From Pseudidiomarina homiensis (GTDB lineage: Bacteria; Pseudomonadota; Gammaproteobacteria; Enterobacterales; Alteromonadaceae), in assembly GCF_003987225.1 (NCBI RefSeq), contig NZ_PIPX01000001.1, positions 186,001 to 250,000 on the forward strand: a stretch of DNA of 64,000 nucleotides. Direction: 5' to 3'. The notes under the pieces are model-generated. The model was given only the letters and a program-made list of their open reading frames with translations. It ran no database searches and had not been told where the DNA came from. The first letter of the stretch is position 1; each line of letters starts with the position of its first letter. Both the position numbers and the translations under genes were made by a program. Shown here piece by piece: positions 45,459-55,293 of the stretch.

Positions 45459-48242
45459 TTAGATTTCGTTACCGTTGCTATCTAATTTAGTAACAGTACC
45501 AAGGTTCAGGGCGCGTACGTCATCTTCAATTTGACTTAAATCGCCAATGATGACCCACGTCAGCGCATCTGGGCGCAATACGTCGTCAGCGGTTTGCTGC
45601 ACCGTATCAAGCTCCAATGAACGCACTCGTGAACCGTAGCTTTCGAGCCACTCCATGCCTTTACCTTTTTCCAAGGTATCGACAATCGAGCTGAGCAATG
45701 AAGACTTGGTTTCATAAGCACCCGGCAATTTGGCAGTCTTATTAGCGATGACTTTCTCTAACTCGTCTGTAGTTGCAGGTTCATCACCCATGTAACCATT
45801 AAATTCCTTCAAGATTTCTTGAATCGACTCTTTGGTTTTATCGGTTTGCACTGGTGCAGACGCTAAGATCATGCCGGCTTCATCAGCAGCAAACCAGCTT
45901 GAACGTGCGCCATAAGACCAACCTTTGTCTTCACGCAGGTTCATATTTAAACGGCTGGTGAAGCTACCACCTAAGATCGTGTTCATGACATCAATGGCAA
46001 TCTCGTTGTCCACGCCATCTTGCGGGGCTAAGTGGCCAGCAATAATTGTTGACTGCGGAGTGCCTGGTTGGTCAATCAAGAATACACGAGCTTCTTGTTG
46101 CGGCTGGACGTCAGTAAACTGCTTCGACGGCGCATTCGCTGCAGGCGCTTGCCATTCTCCCAAATACGCTTCGAGCAGTGGCTTGATCTCGGCTTCAGTG
46201 GTTGCACCAACAATCACGAGACGCGAAATGTCTGGGCGTAACCACGTGTTAGCGTGGGCAACCAAGTCATCACGGTTGAGTGACTCAATCGATGCTTCGG
46301 TACCTGAACCCGTAAGCGGTACGCTGTAGGCGTGATTGTCACCAAACACGAGTTTTGGTAAGACACGATAAGCCATAGCGGTAGGTTGGGCTTTTTCTTT
46401 CTTGATGTTTTCTAACCACAAGCCGCGTTTGCGCTCAATTTCCTCTTCTGAGAAAGCTGGATTCATCAATACGTCAGCCATGATTTCAAGGCTTGATTCA
46501 AGGTTAGTTACCAAGCTATCCATACTGACGGTAGAGTTATCAAGGCTCGCACTAGCATACAAATTCGTACCAAGTGACTCGAGTTCTTTGCTTAGCTCAA
46601 GACTGTCACGCGAGGTAGTGCCTTCACGCAACATGCTCATGGTGTAACTCGCAGTACCAACTTTAGCACCAAAGTCCGAAGCGTAACCGCTGTCAATGAT
46701 GAGGCGCATTTGCACCGTAGGTACGTCGTGACGCTCGGCTAAGGCAACTTCAAGGCCATTAGACAAGGTGAAAGTCGTGAGCTCCGGCAGGTCAAGCTGT
46801 GGTAATTCACCGACTTCAGGCAATTGCGAGCGGTCTGCTTGCGGCTCAGCCGTGGTGTATTTAGGTTGTGGTACAACATTCAATACAAAAGCACCATCGC
46901 TTAACCAACGCTCCGCAGCAGCTTGCACATCGGCAGGGCTGGCTTTTTCGATGACATCCCACGAGGTTTTGTAGAAGCCAGGGTCGTCGTGATAAACGGT
47001 CCCTGCCGCAAGAATGTCTGATTTACCTCCGAAGCCGCCAATACGCTCGGCGCCGCGAACAAAGCCAGCAGCGTTGCTGAACTTGGTACGCGCAAGTTCT
47101 TCGGCAGTTGGACCTTCAGCGATGATTTTCGCAAGTTCTTCATCGATGATGGCTTCAATACGATCCATGTCAACGCCTGGCTTAGCATCGGCAATTACGA
47201 AGAATTGACCTGCCAATTGACGTTCATACTGGAACCCTGAAACCATGCTCGCAATTTGCTCATCGTAAACTAAACGCTGATACAAACGTGAGTTCTTACC
47301 GCTCGCGAGAATATCGACCAACATGCTCAAGTATTCTGAGTCCGCGGTGCCCATTTCAGCTGTGTTCCAAAGCTTGTATAAACGCGCTGCAGGAACGTTA
47401 TCTTCCATTGTAGCCCGCTTAGTTCCTTCGCGTTTAGCTACCCAGCTTTTCATCTTCTTCAATGGCTTACCTGCGTCGATGTGGCCAAAGTACTTGTTCA
47501 TTTTGGCTTTGGCAGTTTCGACATCGATGTCGCCTGCGAGCACAACGACGGCGTTCGCGGTACCGTAGTAATCATTAAACCACTGATGTACGTCATCTAA
47601 TGATGCTGCATTTAAGTCTTCCATCGAACCAATGACTGACCATGAGTACGGGTGGCCTTCAGGGAACGTTTGCTCTGCTAAATAACCGAATACGCGGCCG
47701 TAGGGTTGAGCTTCGCCTTGACGTTTTTCGTTCTGAACAACACCGCGTTGTTCGTCGAGTTTCTCTTGGGTGATGGCACCAAGTAGGTGGCCCATACGGT
47801 CAGATTCCATCCACAGTGCCATATCAAGGGCAGGGGTCGGAACGTTTTGGAAGTAGTTCGTGCGGTCACTGTTGGTGGTACCGTTCATGTCGGTCGCACC
47901 AGCGCGTTCAAACGGGCCAAAATACTCATCATCGTAGTTTTCGGTACCGTTGAACATCAAGTGCTCAAACAAGTGTGCGAAGCCTGATTTACCTTCAGGT
48001 TCATCTTTTGAGCCCACGCCATACCAAACGTTGACTGCAACGATAGGCGCTTTACGGTCTTCATGCACAACAACACGCAAGCCATTGTCCAGCGTGAAGC
48101 TCTCATAGCTAATGTCGACTTCAGGTAAATTCTGCTGTACCACGACAGGATCATTTGCGGCTGATTGCTGTGCCGTTGCTTGGCAACCACCAAGCAAAAC
48201 AGAGGCAACAGCCATAGCTGTTAGGGTTTTCGATAATCGCAT
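45459..48242 (-). CDS. Two-domain M16 zinc metallopeptidase, lipoprotein
   Basis: 927 aa from the ATG at 48242, which has GGAAG upstream; the open frame continues further upstream without support. A lipobox ends VLLGGC with Cys at about residue 19. The N-terminal M16 half has the inverted zinc motif HLFEH in GFAHLFEHLMFNG, with the third ligand Glu expected around VVQNEKRQGEAQPYGR. The second half (from about residue 500, FTLSNGLEVALAERHDVPTV) lacks HxxEH, as in pitrilysin-like clamshells. It should degrade peptides in the periplasm or at the outer membrane. Confidence 0.94.
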   Translation of the reverse strand: MRLSKTLTAMAVASVLLGGCQATAQQSAANDPVVVQQNLPEVDISYESFTLDNGLRVVVHEDRKAPIVAVNVWYGVGSKDEPEGKSGFAHLFEHLMFNGTENYDDEYFGPFERAGATDMNGTTNSDRTNYFQNVPTPALDMALWMESDRMGHLLGAITQEKLDEQRGVVQNEKRQGEAQPYGRVFGYLAEQTFPEGHPYSWSVIGSMEDLNAASLDDVHQWFNDYYGTANAVVVLAGDIDVETAKAKMNKYFGHIDAGKPLKKMKSWVAKREGTKRATMEDNVPAARLYKLWNTAEMGTADSEYLSMLVDILASGKNSRLYQRLVYDEQIASMVSGFQYERQLAGQFFVIADAKPGVDMDRIEAIIDEELAKIIAEGPTAEELARTKFSNAAGFVRGAERIGGFGGKSDILAAGTVYHDDPGFYKTSWDVIEKASPADVQAAAERWLSDGAFVLNVVPQPKYTTAEPQADRSQLPEVGELPQLDLPELTTFTLSNGLEVALAERHDVPTVQMRLIIDSGYASDFGAKVGTASYTMSMLREGTTSRDSLELSKELESLGTNLYASASLDNSTVSMDSLVTNLESSLEIMADVLMNPAFSEEEIERKRGLWLENIKKEKAQPTAMAYRVLPKLVFGDNHAYSVPLTGSGTEASIESLNRDDLVAHANTWLRPDISRLVIVGATTEAEIKPLLEAYLGEWQAPAANAPSKQFTDVQPQQEARVFLIDQPGTPQSTIIAGHLAPQDGVDNEIAIDVMNTILGGSFTSRLNMNLREDKGWSYGARSSWFAADEAGMILASAPVQTDKTKESIQEILKEFNGYMGDEPATTDELEKVIANKTAKLPGAYETKSSLLSSIVDTLEKGKGMEWLESYGSRVRSLELDTVQQTADDVLRPDALTWVIIGDLSQIEDDVRALNLGTVTKLDSNGNEI

Positions 48243-48383
48243 GGTTTTCTTCCGTTTTGTTTTAATTAACTTTGCCATCATAAAGGAGGGCGACTTTGTT
48301 GTAATCTTGTGAGCTGTGAAAAAATGTAACAAGATCAGTCAAACATCGACAACGCTTCCAATTAGTTAATGGATCAAGGATAA

Positions 48384-49052
48384 TTGCGCGTTGTTGTCGG
48401 GCAAACGAAGATTTTAAGTGTGGGAAAAACAACGATCATAGCCATTGCTGGTGCTTCGGCGTCAGGTAAAAGTTTATTCGCTTCGACGGTGTACCAAGAG
48501 CTGGTTGCTGAGTTAGGCGGTAATGGTATCGCCATTTTGAATGAAGATGCTTATTATCGTGATCAAAGTCATTTGACCTTTGAACAGCGGCAGTTAACCA
48601 ACTATGACCATCCGTCGGCGTTTGAACATGAACTGTTGGTGCAGCACCTTGAGCAATTAAGTGCTGGTAACGCCATAGCAATGCCGCAGTATAATTACAA
48701 AACCCACACTCGTACTGATGAAACGATCAAAGTACAGCCCGGCAAAGTCATCATGGTTGAAGGGATTTTGTTGCTCCATGACCCACATTTGCGTAAGTTA
48801 TTCGACATCTCGGTGTTTATGGATACGCCGCTAGATGTCTGTTTGTTACGCCGTATGATTCGAGATGTAGAGGAACGAGGTCGTACGATCCAGTCGGTCG
48901 CCGAGCAGTACGAGGAGACCGTGCGTCCTGCGTTCTTCGAGTTTATTTTGCCATCGAAACAGTTTGCTGATTTGGTGGTGACCCGCGGCGGTCAAAATGA
49001 GATTGCCATCGACCTTATAAAATCGAAAATTCGTCAATTATTGGCGGAGTAA
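48384..49052 (+). CDS. udk: Uridine kinase
   Basis: Phosphorylates uridine and cytidine in pyrimidine salvage, cytoplasmic, 222 aa as listed. Walker A is IAGASASGKSLFAS, followed by NEDAYYRDQSHLTFEQR and NYDHPSAFEHELL, which hold the substrate and acid residues, and EGILLLHD. The TTG at 48384 follows AAGGA closely; a GTG at 48420 (210 aa) is an alternative. A nucleoside transporter gene follows 28 bases later, forming an uptake-and-phosphorylation pair. Confidence 0.93.
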   Translation: MRVVVGQTKILSVGKTTIIAIAGASASGKSLFASTVYQELVAELGGNGIAILNEDAYYRDQSHLTFEQRQLTNYDHPSAFEHELLVQHLEQLSAGNAIAMPQYNYKTHTRTDETIKVQPGKVIMVEGILLLHDPHLRKLFDISVFMDTPLDVCLLRRMIRDVEERGRTIQSVAEQYEETVRPAFFEFILPSKQFADLVVTRGGQNEIAIDLIKSKIRQLLAE

Positions 49053-49080
49053 GAACTAACTAAAATAAACGGTCTATTAT

Positions 49081-50325
49081 ATGAATAGTTTCCTCGGCAT
49101 CGCCATTTTGTTTGCCATTGCCATATTGTTTTCGACCAATCGTAAAAACATTCGTTGGCGCACTGTGGGTGGCGCTTTCGCTATCCAAGTCTTACTTGCC
49201 GCTTTTGTTTTGTACGTGCCATTTGGTCAAGACGTCTTGTATGCGGTCGCTTCAGGTGTATCAAAAATCATCTCGTTCACCAGTGCTGGCATTGATTTCA
49301 TGTTCGGTGGTTTGGCCTCGGCTGATTTTGGCTTTGTATTCGCGATTCAAGTTCTGAGTGTTATCGTCTTTTTCTCCTCGCTTATTTCAGTGTTGTATTA
49401 CCTCGGCATTATGAAATGGATCATTCGTATTCTGGGCGGTGGCTTACAGAAGATCATCGGTAGCAGCCGCCCCGAATCTATGTCCGCAGCAGCAAATATC
49501 TTCGTTGGGCAGACCGAAGCTCCGATGATGGTACGTCCGTTTATTGCCAGCATGACTCGCTCTGAGCTCTTTGCGGTTATGGTCGGCGGTATGTGCTCGG
49601 TATCTGGTTCAGTGCTTGCCGGATATGCAGGTGTAGGTGTCGAACTGAAATACCTTATCGCCGCCAGCTTCATGGCAGCACCAGCGGGCTTGATGATGGC
49701 GAAGATCCTCATGCCAGAGCTAGATAAACCGCGCGAAGATATCGAAAACATCATTGAGAGTAATAACACGCAAAAAGCCGGCGACGTCCAGGTGGAAGAC
49801 CGTGCAGTTAACGTGATCGACGCCGCCGCAGCAGGTGCTTCAAGTGGTGTGCAACTGGCCATTAATGTTGGTGCTATGCTGATTGCTTTCGTAGCCTTAA
49901 TCGCACTTATCAACGGCATTTTCGGTTGGGTAGGGGACTGGTTTGGGCACCCAGACCTGTCGTTACAAGAACTCTTTGGTTATGTCTTCCAGCCGATTGC
50001 TTATGTACTTGGCGTAAGCTGGGATGAAGCCCAACTTGCCGGCAGTTTTATTGGTCAGAAGCTGGTTATTAACGAGTTCGTCGCTTACCTCGATTTCGTC
50101 AATTACCGCGAGCAGCTAAGCGAGCACAGTGAAGTTATTATCACCTTTGTACTGTGCGGCTTCGCGAACTTTTCGTCGATTGCAATTCTGCTCGGTGGAC
50201 TTGGTGGTATGGCACCGAGTCGACGTCATGATATTGCGCGTTTAGGTTTGCGGGCGTTATTGGCCGCTACTTTGGCAAACATGATGAGCGCAGCCATCGC
50301 CGGCTTCTTCTTTACCATCTCGTAA
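49081..50325 (+). CDS. nupC: Concentrative nucleoside transporter NupC family
   Basis: Inner-membrane cation-coupled nucleoside importer, 414 aa. The CNT signature is visible: ALLF-type start helices, [40 protein letters not shown] (the nucleoside-binding segment), [13 protein letters not shown], and the second repeat with [17 protein letters not shown] and [20 protein letters not shown]. It pairs with udk upstream and could take up nucleosides released by the UshA-like lipoprotein at 5-6.7 kb. Confidence 0.94.
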   Translation: MNSFLGIAILFAIAILFSTNRKNIRWRTVGGAFAIQVLLAAFVLYVPFGQDVLYAVASGVSKIISFTSAGIDFMFGGLASADFGFVFAIQVLSVIVFFSSLISVLYYLGIMKWIIRILGGGLQKIIGSSRPESMSAAANIFVGQTEAPMMVRPFIASMTRSELFAVMVGGMCSVSGSVLAGYAGVGVELKYLIAASFMAAPAGLMMAKILMPELDKPREDIENIIESNNTQKAGDVQVEDRAVNVIDAAAAGASSGVQLAINVGAMLIAFVALIALINGIFGWVGDWFGHPDLSLQELFGYVFQPIAYVLGVSWDEAQLAGSFIGQKLVINEFVAYLDFVNYREQLSEHSEVIITFVLCGFANFSSIAILLGGLGGMAPSRRHDIARLGLRALLAATLANMMSAAIAGFFFTIS

Positions 50326-50341
50326 TTCGTGGTTTGTTTGG

Positions 50342-50429
50342 GTAGCCCGTGGTTCTACCACGGGGACTGTCGAATTCAACAAAAATGGACAAAACGTTTA
50401 GCTAGGCCCGTGGTAGAACCACGGGCTAC
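50342..50429. repeat. REP-like inverted pair of palindromic units
   Basis: GTAGCCCGTGGTTCTACCACGGG (units of 23 bases) lies at 50342-50364 and recurs as its exact reverse complement at 50407-50429. Each unit also contains its own hairpin (CCCGTGGT / ACCACGGG around TCT). The 42-base spacer is AT-rich. The layout of two head-to-head short palindromes in an intergenic region at convergent gene ends matches REP/BIME-type elements. No RAYT transposase gene is in the window. Confidence 0.85.
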
Positions 50430-50441
50430 TTGATTTAAACC

Positions 50442-50470
50442 AACAGCAAACAGCGAACAGCAAACATCGC
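50442..50470. repeat. Imperfect heptanucleotide repeat
   Basis: Four units read AACAGCA AACAGCG AACAGCA AACATCG, next to the 3' end of tesB. Read on the reverse strand, they match the GTTGTTY-type heptamers at 9965-9995. Confidence 0.6.
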
Positions 50471-50473
50471 TTT

Positions 50474-51337
50474 TTACTTGTTGTGTTTTCGCATGACGCC
50501 TTCTTGGGCGGTTGATGCTACTAAGACCCCATCACGCGTAAAGAACTGCCCTCTAACTAAACCGCGAGCGCCACAAGCTACCGGACTGTCAATCGCATAC
50601 AATATCCAGTCATCCATACGAAAATCCTTGTGGAACCACATGGAGTGATCAATCGTCGCCATCTGCATATCTGGCTGGGCAAAGCTTGCACCGTGCGGCT
50701 GTAATGCGGTTGGCAAGAAGTTAAAGTCGGATGCATAGGCAAGTAAATACTTGTGAATGCGTGGATCGTCAGGCATATCGCCGTTGGCTTTAATCCAAAC
50801 GTAGCGCTTTGGCGCATCAATTTTAGGTTTGAACGGGTTGTTCGCCGTCACAAACCGCATTTCGATCGGTTTCTCTGAGATAAACTTATTGCGTATACGT
50901 TCTGGAATGAGTTCTGCATGTTCGCGATAAATATCGATATCGGACACCAAGCCTTCAGGTCCTGGAACTTCTGGCATGGTGTCCTGATGTTCAAAGCCCG
51001 GCTCATCGATTTGAAATGATGCCGTCATATAGAAAATGGGTTTACCATATTGAACAGCTTTGACGCGTCGCGTCGAAAAACTTTTGCCATCGCGCACGTT
51101 TTCAACGTCATAAACGATAGGTTTCTGCGCATCGCCCGGGCGTAAAAAATAGGAATGTAGGGAATGTACCTTGCGATCTTCTGGTAAGGTTTCTTTGGCT
51201 GCGGAAAGTGCTTGGCCAATCACTTGACCGCCAAAGACTGCGCCGAAACCTAAATCTTGGCTTTGACCACGGTAGATACCCTGTTCGATGGTTTCTAATC
51301 GTAATAAGTCTAATAAATCCTGCAATACCTGACTCAT
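50474..51337 (-). CDS. tesB: Acyl-CoA thioesterase II
   Basis: 287 aa, nearly the same as E. coli TesB (286). Two hot-dog domains: the first opens [31 protein letters not shown]-type text (split here as [20 protein letters not shown]) and [12 protein letters not shown]; the second has [19 protein letters not shown] and [19 protein letters not shown]. Catalytic Asp, Thr/Ser and Gln positions lie in IDHSMWFH and GLVRGQ. It hydrolyses medium- and long-chain acyl-CoA, fitting with fadE elsewhere. Confidence 0.95.
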   Translation of the reverse strand: MSQVLQDLLDLLRLETIEQGIYRGQSQDLGFGAVFGGQVIGQALSAAKETLPEDRKVHSLHSYFLRPGDAQKPIVYDVENVRDGKSFSTRRVKAVQYGKPIFYMTASFQIDEPGFEHQDTMPEVPGPEGLVSDIDIYREHAELIPERIRNKFISEKPIEMRFVTANNPFKPKIDAPKRYVWIKANGDMPDDPRIHKYLLAYASDFNFLPTALQPHGASFAQPDMQMATIDHSMWFHKDFRMDDWILYAIDSPVACGARGLVRGQFFTRDGVLVASTAQEGVMRKHNK

Positions 51338-51407
51338 TTTTCTTCCTTAAGAGTGGCTTAGTAAGGCCATTATAAACTGCCGAGTGGTAGCGACAATAGC
51401 GTAATGT

Positions 51408-52301
51408 TTAAAGCAGGGTAATCAATGAGGTGGTCGTCGGGTGATGTTTTGCCTTGTACATTACAGTGTCCGCTTGCTGCAGCAGGGTTTCCAGTGACGG
51501 GTGAGGGGCGCGTGAGATCACACACCCAACACTGGCGGTAATGCCAAACGATAAATGATCCATTTGAATGGGGCTTTTTAGTGCTTCATGTAGCTTTTGC
51601 ACAATAGCTTTTGCAGTTTCTTCATCACCCACGTCGGCGAACAAGGCGACGAACTCGTCACCACCGATCCGCGCAATCGTATCGTTATTGCGAATCTGAC
51701 TTTTTAATCGCCGCGCCGCGGAACGCAGTATTTCGTCGCCAATCGCATGACCGTAGCGGTCGTTGACGTCTTTAAAGTGATTAAGATCGATGTACGCTAC
51801 GGCCAATGGATTATTACTGGCTAACAGTAATTCAGCTTGGCGATAAAAATAGCTACGATTGGGCAAGCCGGTCAGGGAATCGTGATGAGCACTATGCTGC
51901 AATTGTTCTAGCAGCTCTTCGCGCTGATTTTCGGCTTGTCGATGCGCTGTCACGTCACGCGCAACGGCAATACGAATACCATCATCGGGTGAATAGCGTG
52001 CCGACCAAACGATGTGAGCGACGTCGCCGTTCTTACGGATATAGCGGTTCTCAAAATGAATCTTCGCTTCACCGGCGACGATCTCGTTCACAACCTTTAG
52101 GGTTTTTGCTTGGTCGTCCGGATGGACAAAGTCAAACATACAGCGGCCAATCATCTCGTGTGGGGGATAGCCAAATACGCGCTCGCCACCGGCACTAATA
52201 TAGACGAACTCATTGTCGGTGTTGACCACGCAAATGGCGTCCATGAGTAGGTCCATGTAATGCCCAAGGGCTTCGAACATTGGAAGTTTGGGATGCGGCA
52301 C
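51408..52301 (-). CDS. PAS-GGDEF diguanylate cyclase
   Basis: 297 aa, soluble. PAS domain at about residues 14-125 (YMDLLMDAICVVNTDNEFVY; HFENRYIRKNGDVAHIVWSA), a short coiled coil and a GGDEF domain with ARIGGDEFVALFA and an RNND inhibitory site five residues before. It should be an active c-di-GMP synthase, the fifth c-di-GMP enzyme in the window. It begins at GTG 52301 or ATG 52280. It lies between tesB and acnA without a clear partner. Confidence 0.92.
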   Translation of the reverse strand: MPHPKLPMFEALGHYMDLLMDAICVVNTDNEFVYISAGGERVFGYPPHEMIGRCMFDFVHPDDQAKTLKVVNEIVAGEAKIHFENRYIRKNGDVAHIVWSARYSPDDGIRIAVARDVTAHRQAENQREELLEQLQHSAHHDSLTGLPNRSYFYRQAELLLASNNPLAVAYIDLNHFKDVNDRYGHAIGDEILRSAARRLKSQIRNNDTIARIGGDEFVALFADVGDEETAKAIVQKLHEALKSPIQMDHLSFGITASVGCVISRAPHPSLETLLQQADTVMYKAKHHPTTTSLITLL

Positions 52302-52470
52302 GCTGTTTACCTATGTGAATTCATTACCTAGTTTTATAGCACTATCACGGTCAACATAAAATCAATCTGTTGAAAAGCTGAGCAACAAATGATTTAGGAA
52401 GTGTTTCAGCAGCTTAGTGAGTTGATCTTTGTTAGTGAAGATCCCATAGTGAACATAGCTATCATTTATG

Positions 52471-52496
52471 GCTTAGCTGGCAATTTATGGCTAAGC
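52471..52496 (+). promoter_or_regulatory. Hairpin in the acnA leader
   Basis: GCTTAGC (52471-52477) pairs exactly with GCTAAGC (52490-52496), and ATTTATGGCT occurs twice around it. It lies 36-62 bases before the acnA ATG and no T-run follows, so it may be a leader structure affecting translation. Function is unknown. Confidence 0.35.
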
Positions 52497-52532
52497 TTAA
52501 GGAATCTATCGTTCGTGGAGAAGGAGAGAGCT

Positions 52533-55214
52533 ATGTCGAGCCACGACAGCCTGAAGACCCTAAGTACGTTAGAAGTGAATGGTAAAACTTATCACTATCA
52601 TAGTTTGCCAAAAGCCGCGGAGAAACTAGCGGCAATAGGTGATGTCGACAAACTACCGACATCCATGAAAGTTTTGCTCGAAAACATGTTGCGCAACGAA
52701 GATGGCGATACCGTCAAAGAAAGCGATATCGAAGCTATTGCGCAGTGGTTGAGTGAACGAAAGTCAGATAAAGAAATTCAATACCGTCCGGCACGAGTGT
52801 TAATGCAAGACTTTACGGGTGTGCCAGCGATTGTGGACTTAGCCGCAATGCGTGACGCAGTAGGTAAAGCTGGACAGGACCCAGAGCAAATTAATCCATT
52901 ATCTGCCGTCGACTTGGTCATTGACCATTCCGTCATGGTGGATAAGTTCGCCTCACCTGAAGCGTTTAAAGAAAACGTGCGCATTGAAATGGAACGTAAC
53001 TTTGAGCGTTATCAATTCTTGCGTTGGGGCCAAAGTGCATTTGAAAATTTCCGCGTAGTACCGCCGGGAACCGGCATATGCCATCAGGTAAACTTAGAAT
53101 ACCTAGCCAAAGTTGCATGGACGAAAGATCAAGACGGCAAAACCTTTGTGATGCCAGATACCCTCGTCGGTACCGATTCGCACACCACCATGATTAACGG
53201 TCTCGGCGTTCTCGGTTGGGGTGTTGGTGGTATTGAAGCTGAAGCGGCGATGCTTGGACAACCGATTTCAATGCTGATTCCGGAGGTTGTAGGCTTCCGA
53301 GTGACCGGTAAACTGCCTGAGGGCGTTACCGCCACTGACTTGGTATTGACCGTTACGCAAATGCTGCGCAAACAAGGTGTTGTAGGTAAATTCGTTGAAT
53401 TCTACGGCCCTGGCTTAGATAACTTGCCGTTAGCTGACCGTGCAACCATTGCCAATATGGCGCCGGAGTATGGTGCAACTTGTGGTTTCTTCCCGGTAGA
53501 CCAAGAGACTCTTCGTTATCTTGAGCTCTCTGGCCGTGATCAAGACACCATCGATCTGGTAGAAGCCTATAGCAAAGCCCAAGGTATGTGGCGTGAAACT
53601 GGCAAAGAGCCGGTCTTCACCGATTCACTAGAGCTTGATTTGAGCACGGTAGAAGCTTCTCTTGCGGGACCTAAACGCCCACAAGATCGTGTAGCAATGC
53701 CGCAGCTCGGTTCGAACTTTGACCTGATTCTTGAGCAAGATGGCAAAGCCAACGAAAAAGACAAGAAAGTCCAGGTGCCGGGCAAGGATTATAAATTGGC
53801 CCACGGCGACGTGGTGATTGCCGCAATTACCTCGTGTACCAATACTTCGAACCCTAGTGTGCTCATGGCAGCGGGCTTGGTTGCCAAAAAGGCCGTTGAA
53901 AAAGGTTTAGACCGTAAGCCTTGGGTCAAGTCTTCACTGGCGCCAGGCTCCAAAGTGGTCACCGACTACCTTGCGAAAGCGGGTTTCACGCAATACCTTG
54001 ATAAGCTTGGTTTCAACTTGGTGGGTTACGGTTGTACGACCTGTATTGGTAACTCAGGGCCTTTACCTGATGAAATCAGTGCCGCAATTAAAGAAGGCGA
54101 CCTAACCGTATCATCGGTGTTGTCAGGTAACCGTAACTTTGAAGGTCGTGTACACCCTGAAGTACAGGCCAACTGGTTAGCGTCACCACCGTTGGTGGTG
54201 GCTTATGCGCTGGCGGGTACGACACGCATTGACTTGAGTAAGGAACCGCTTGGTGAAGATCAAGACGGCAACCCCGTCTACTTGAAAGATATTTGGCCGA
54301 GCAGCAAGGAAATCGCCGATGCGGTGAGCTTCGTTGATGGGCAAATGTTCCGCAACGAGTACGCTGAAGTGTTCGATGGCGACGAAGAATGGCGCAGTAT
54401 TCCAATTGGCGAAGGCAACACGTACAACTGGAGCGATGACTCAACCTACGTGAAGAATCCGCCGTACTTTACTGAAATTGATCAGCCGTTGCCACCAATG
54501 AGCGACATCAAAGATGCTCGGGTATTGGCAGTGTTTGCTGATTCAATTACCACGGACCATATTTCACCTGCCGGATCAATTAAGCACGACTCGCCAGCAG
54601 GGAAATATTTGCAAGCGAATGGCGTAGAGGTGAAAGACTTTAACTCTTACGGTTCGCGTCGTGGTAACCATGAAGTGATGATGCGCGGTACCTTTGCCAA
54701 CATTCGCATCAAAAACCAGATGCTGGATGATGTGGAAGGTGGCTTCACTGTACACGTACCGTCGGGCGAGCAAATGCCTATTTACGATGCCGCCATGAAG
54801 TACCAAAAAGACAACACTCCTTTGGTGGTGTTGGCTGGTAAAGAGTATGGTACTGGCTCAAGCCGCGACTGGGCGGCTAAAGGTACTATCTTGCTTGGCG
54901 TGAAAGCGGTGATTGCTGAGAGCTTTGAACGTATTCACCGTTCAAATCTCGTTGGTATGGGCGTTTTACCGTTGCAGTTCGAAGATGACCAGGGTGTCAA
55001 AGCCCACGGCTTAACCGGCAATGAGCAAATTTCGATTGAAGGAATTAACGAAGACCTCAAGCCTGGTCAAATGCTGAAGGTTACCGCTAAGAAGGACGAT
55101 GGTTCCGAGGTTACCTTTAAGGTGAAGTGCCGTATCGATACGAACAACGAACTGCAGTACTACAAAAACGGTGGTATTTTGCATTACGTGTTACGCCAAA
55201 TGTTGGCCGCGTAA
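52533..55214 (+). CDS. acnA: Aconitate hydratase A
   Basis: TCA-cycle enzyme interconverting citrate and isocitrate, 893 aa (E. coli AcnA 891). The 4Fe-4S Cys are in [16 protein letters not shown] and [14 protein letters not shown]. Active-site features include [33 protein letters not shown], the swivelling domain [13 protein letters not shown] and [14 protein letters not shown] set the start at ATG 52533 behind AAGGAGAG; longer in-frame starts have no family counterpart. AcnA is the stress-stable aconitase in E. coli. A strong terminator follows. Confidence 0.97.
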   Translation: MSSHDSLKTLSTLEVNGKTYHYHSLPKAAEKLAAIGDVDKLPTSMKVLLENMLRNEDGDTVKESDIEAIAQWLSERKSDKEIQYRPARVLMQDFTGVPAIVDLAAMRDAVGKAGQDPEQINPLSAVDLVIDHSVMVDKFASPEAFKENVRIEMERNFERYQFLRWGQSAFENFRVVPPGTGICHQVNLEYLAKVAWTKDQDGKTFVMPDTLVGTDSHTTMINGLGVLGWGVGGIEAEAAMLGQPISMLIPEVVGFRVTGKLPEGVTATDLVLTVTQMLRKQGVVGKFVEFYGPGLDNLPLADRATIANMAPEYGATCGFFPVDQETLRYLELSGRDQDTIDLVEAYSKAQGMWRETGKEPVFTDSLELDLSTVEASLAGPKRPQDRVAMPQLGSNFDLILEQDGKANEKDKKVQVPGKDYKLAHGDVVIAAITSCTNTSNPSVLMAAGLVAKKAVEKGLDRKPWVKSSLAPGSKVVTDYLAKAGFTQYLDKLGFNLVGYGCTTCIGNSGPLPDEISAAIKEGDLTVSSVLSGNRNFEGRVHPEVQANWLASPPLVVAYALAGTTRIDLSKEPLGEDQDGNPVYLKDIWPSSKEIADAVSFVDGQMFRNEYAEVFDGDEEWRSIPIGEGNTYNWSDDSTYVKNPPYFTEIDQPLPPMSDIKDARVLAVFADSITTDHISPAGSIKHDSPAGKYLQANGVEVKDFNSYGSRRGNHEVMMRGTFANIRIKNQMLDDVEGGFTVHVPSGEQMPIYDAAMKYQKDNTPLVVLAGKEYGTGSSRDWAAKGTILLGVKAVIAESFERIHRSNLVGMGVLPLQFEDDQGVKAHGLTGNEQISIEGINEDLKPGQMLKVTAKKDDGSEVTFKVKCRIDTNNELQYYKNGGILHYVLRQMLAA

Positions 55215-55234
55215 ACGCTTTACGCACTTGATAA

Positions 55235-55262
55235 AAAACGCCAGGCATTGCCTGGCGTTTTT
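55235..55262. terminator. Bidirectional terminator after acnA
   Basis: AAAACGCCAGGC pairs perfectly with GCCTGGCGTTTT around ATT, with As before and Ts after. It serves acnA and the convergent protease gene. Confidence 0.93.
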
Positions 55263-55293
55263 GTTTGTGCTTTAACATATCAGCTGCGGCTGA

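Noticed and set aside
48243-48332. 30-residue N-terminal extension of the M16 peptidase
   Set aside because: It would bury the lipoprotein signal; the ATG at 48242 has a ribosome site directly upstream.
52401-52532. 44-residue N-terminal extension of aconitase
   Set aside because: Start lacks a ribosome site; the ATG at 52533 has AAGGAGAG and gives the family length.
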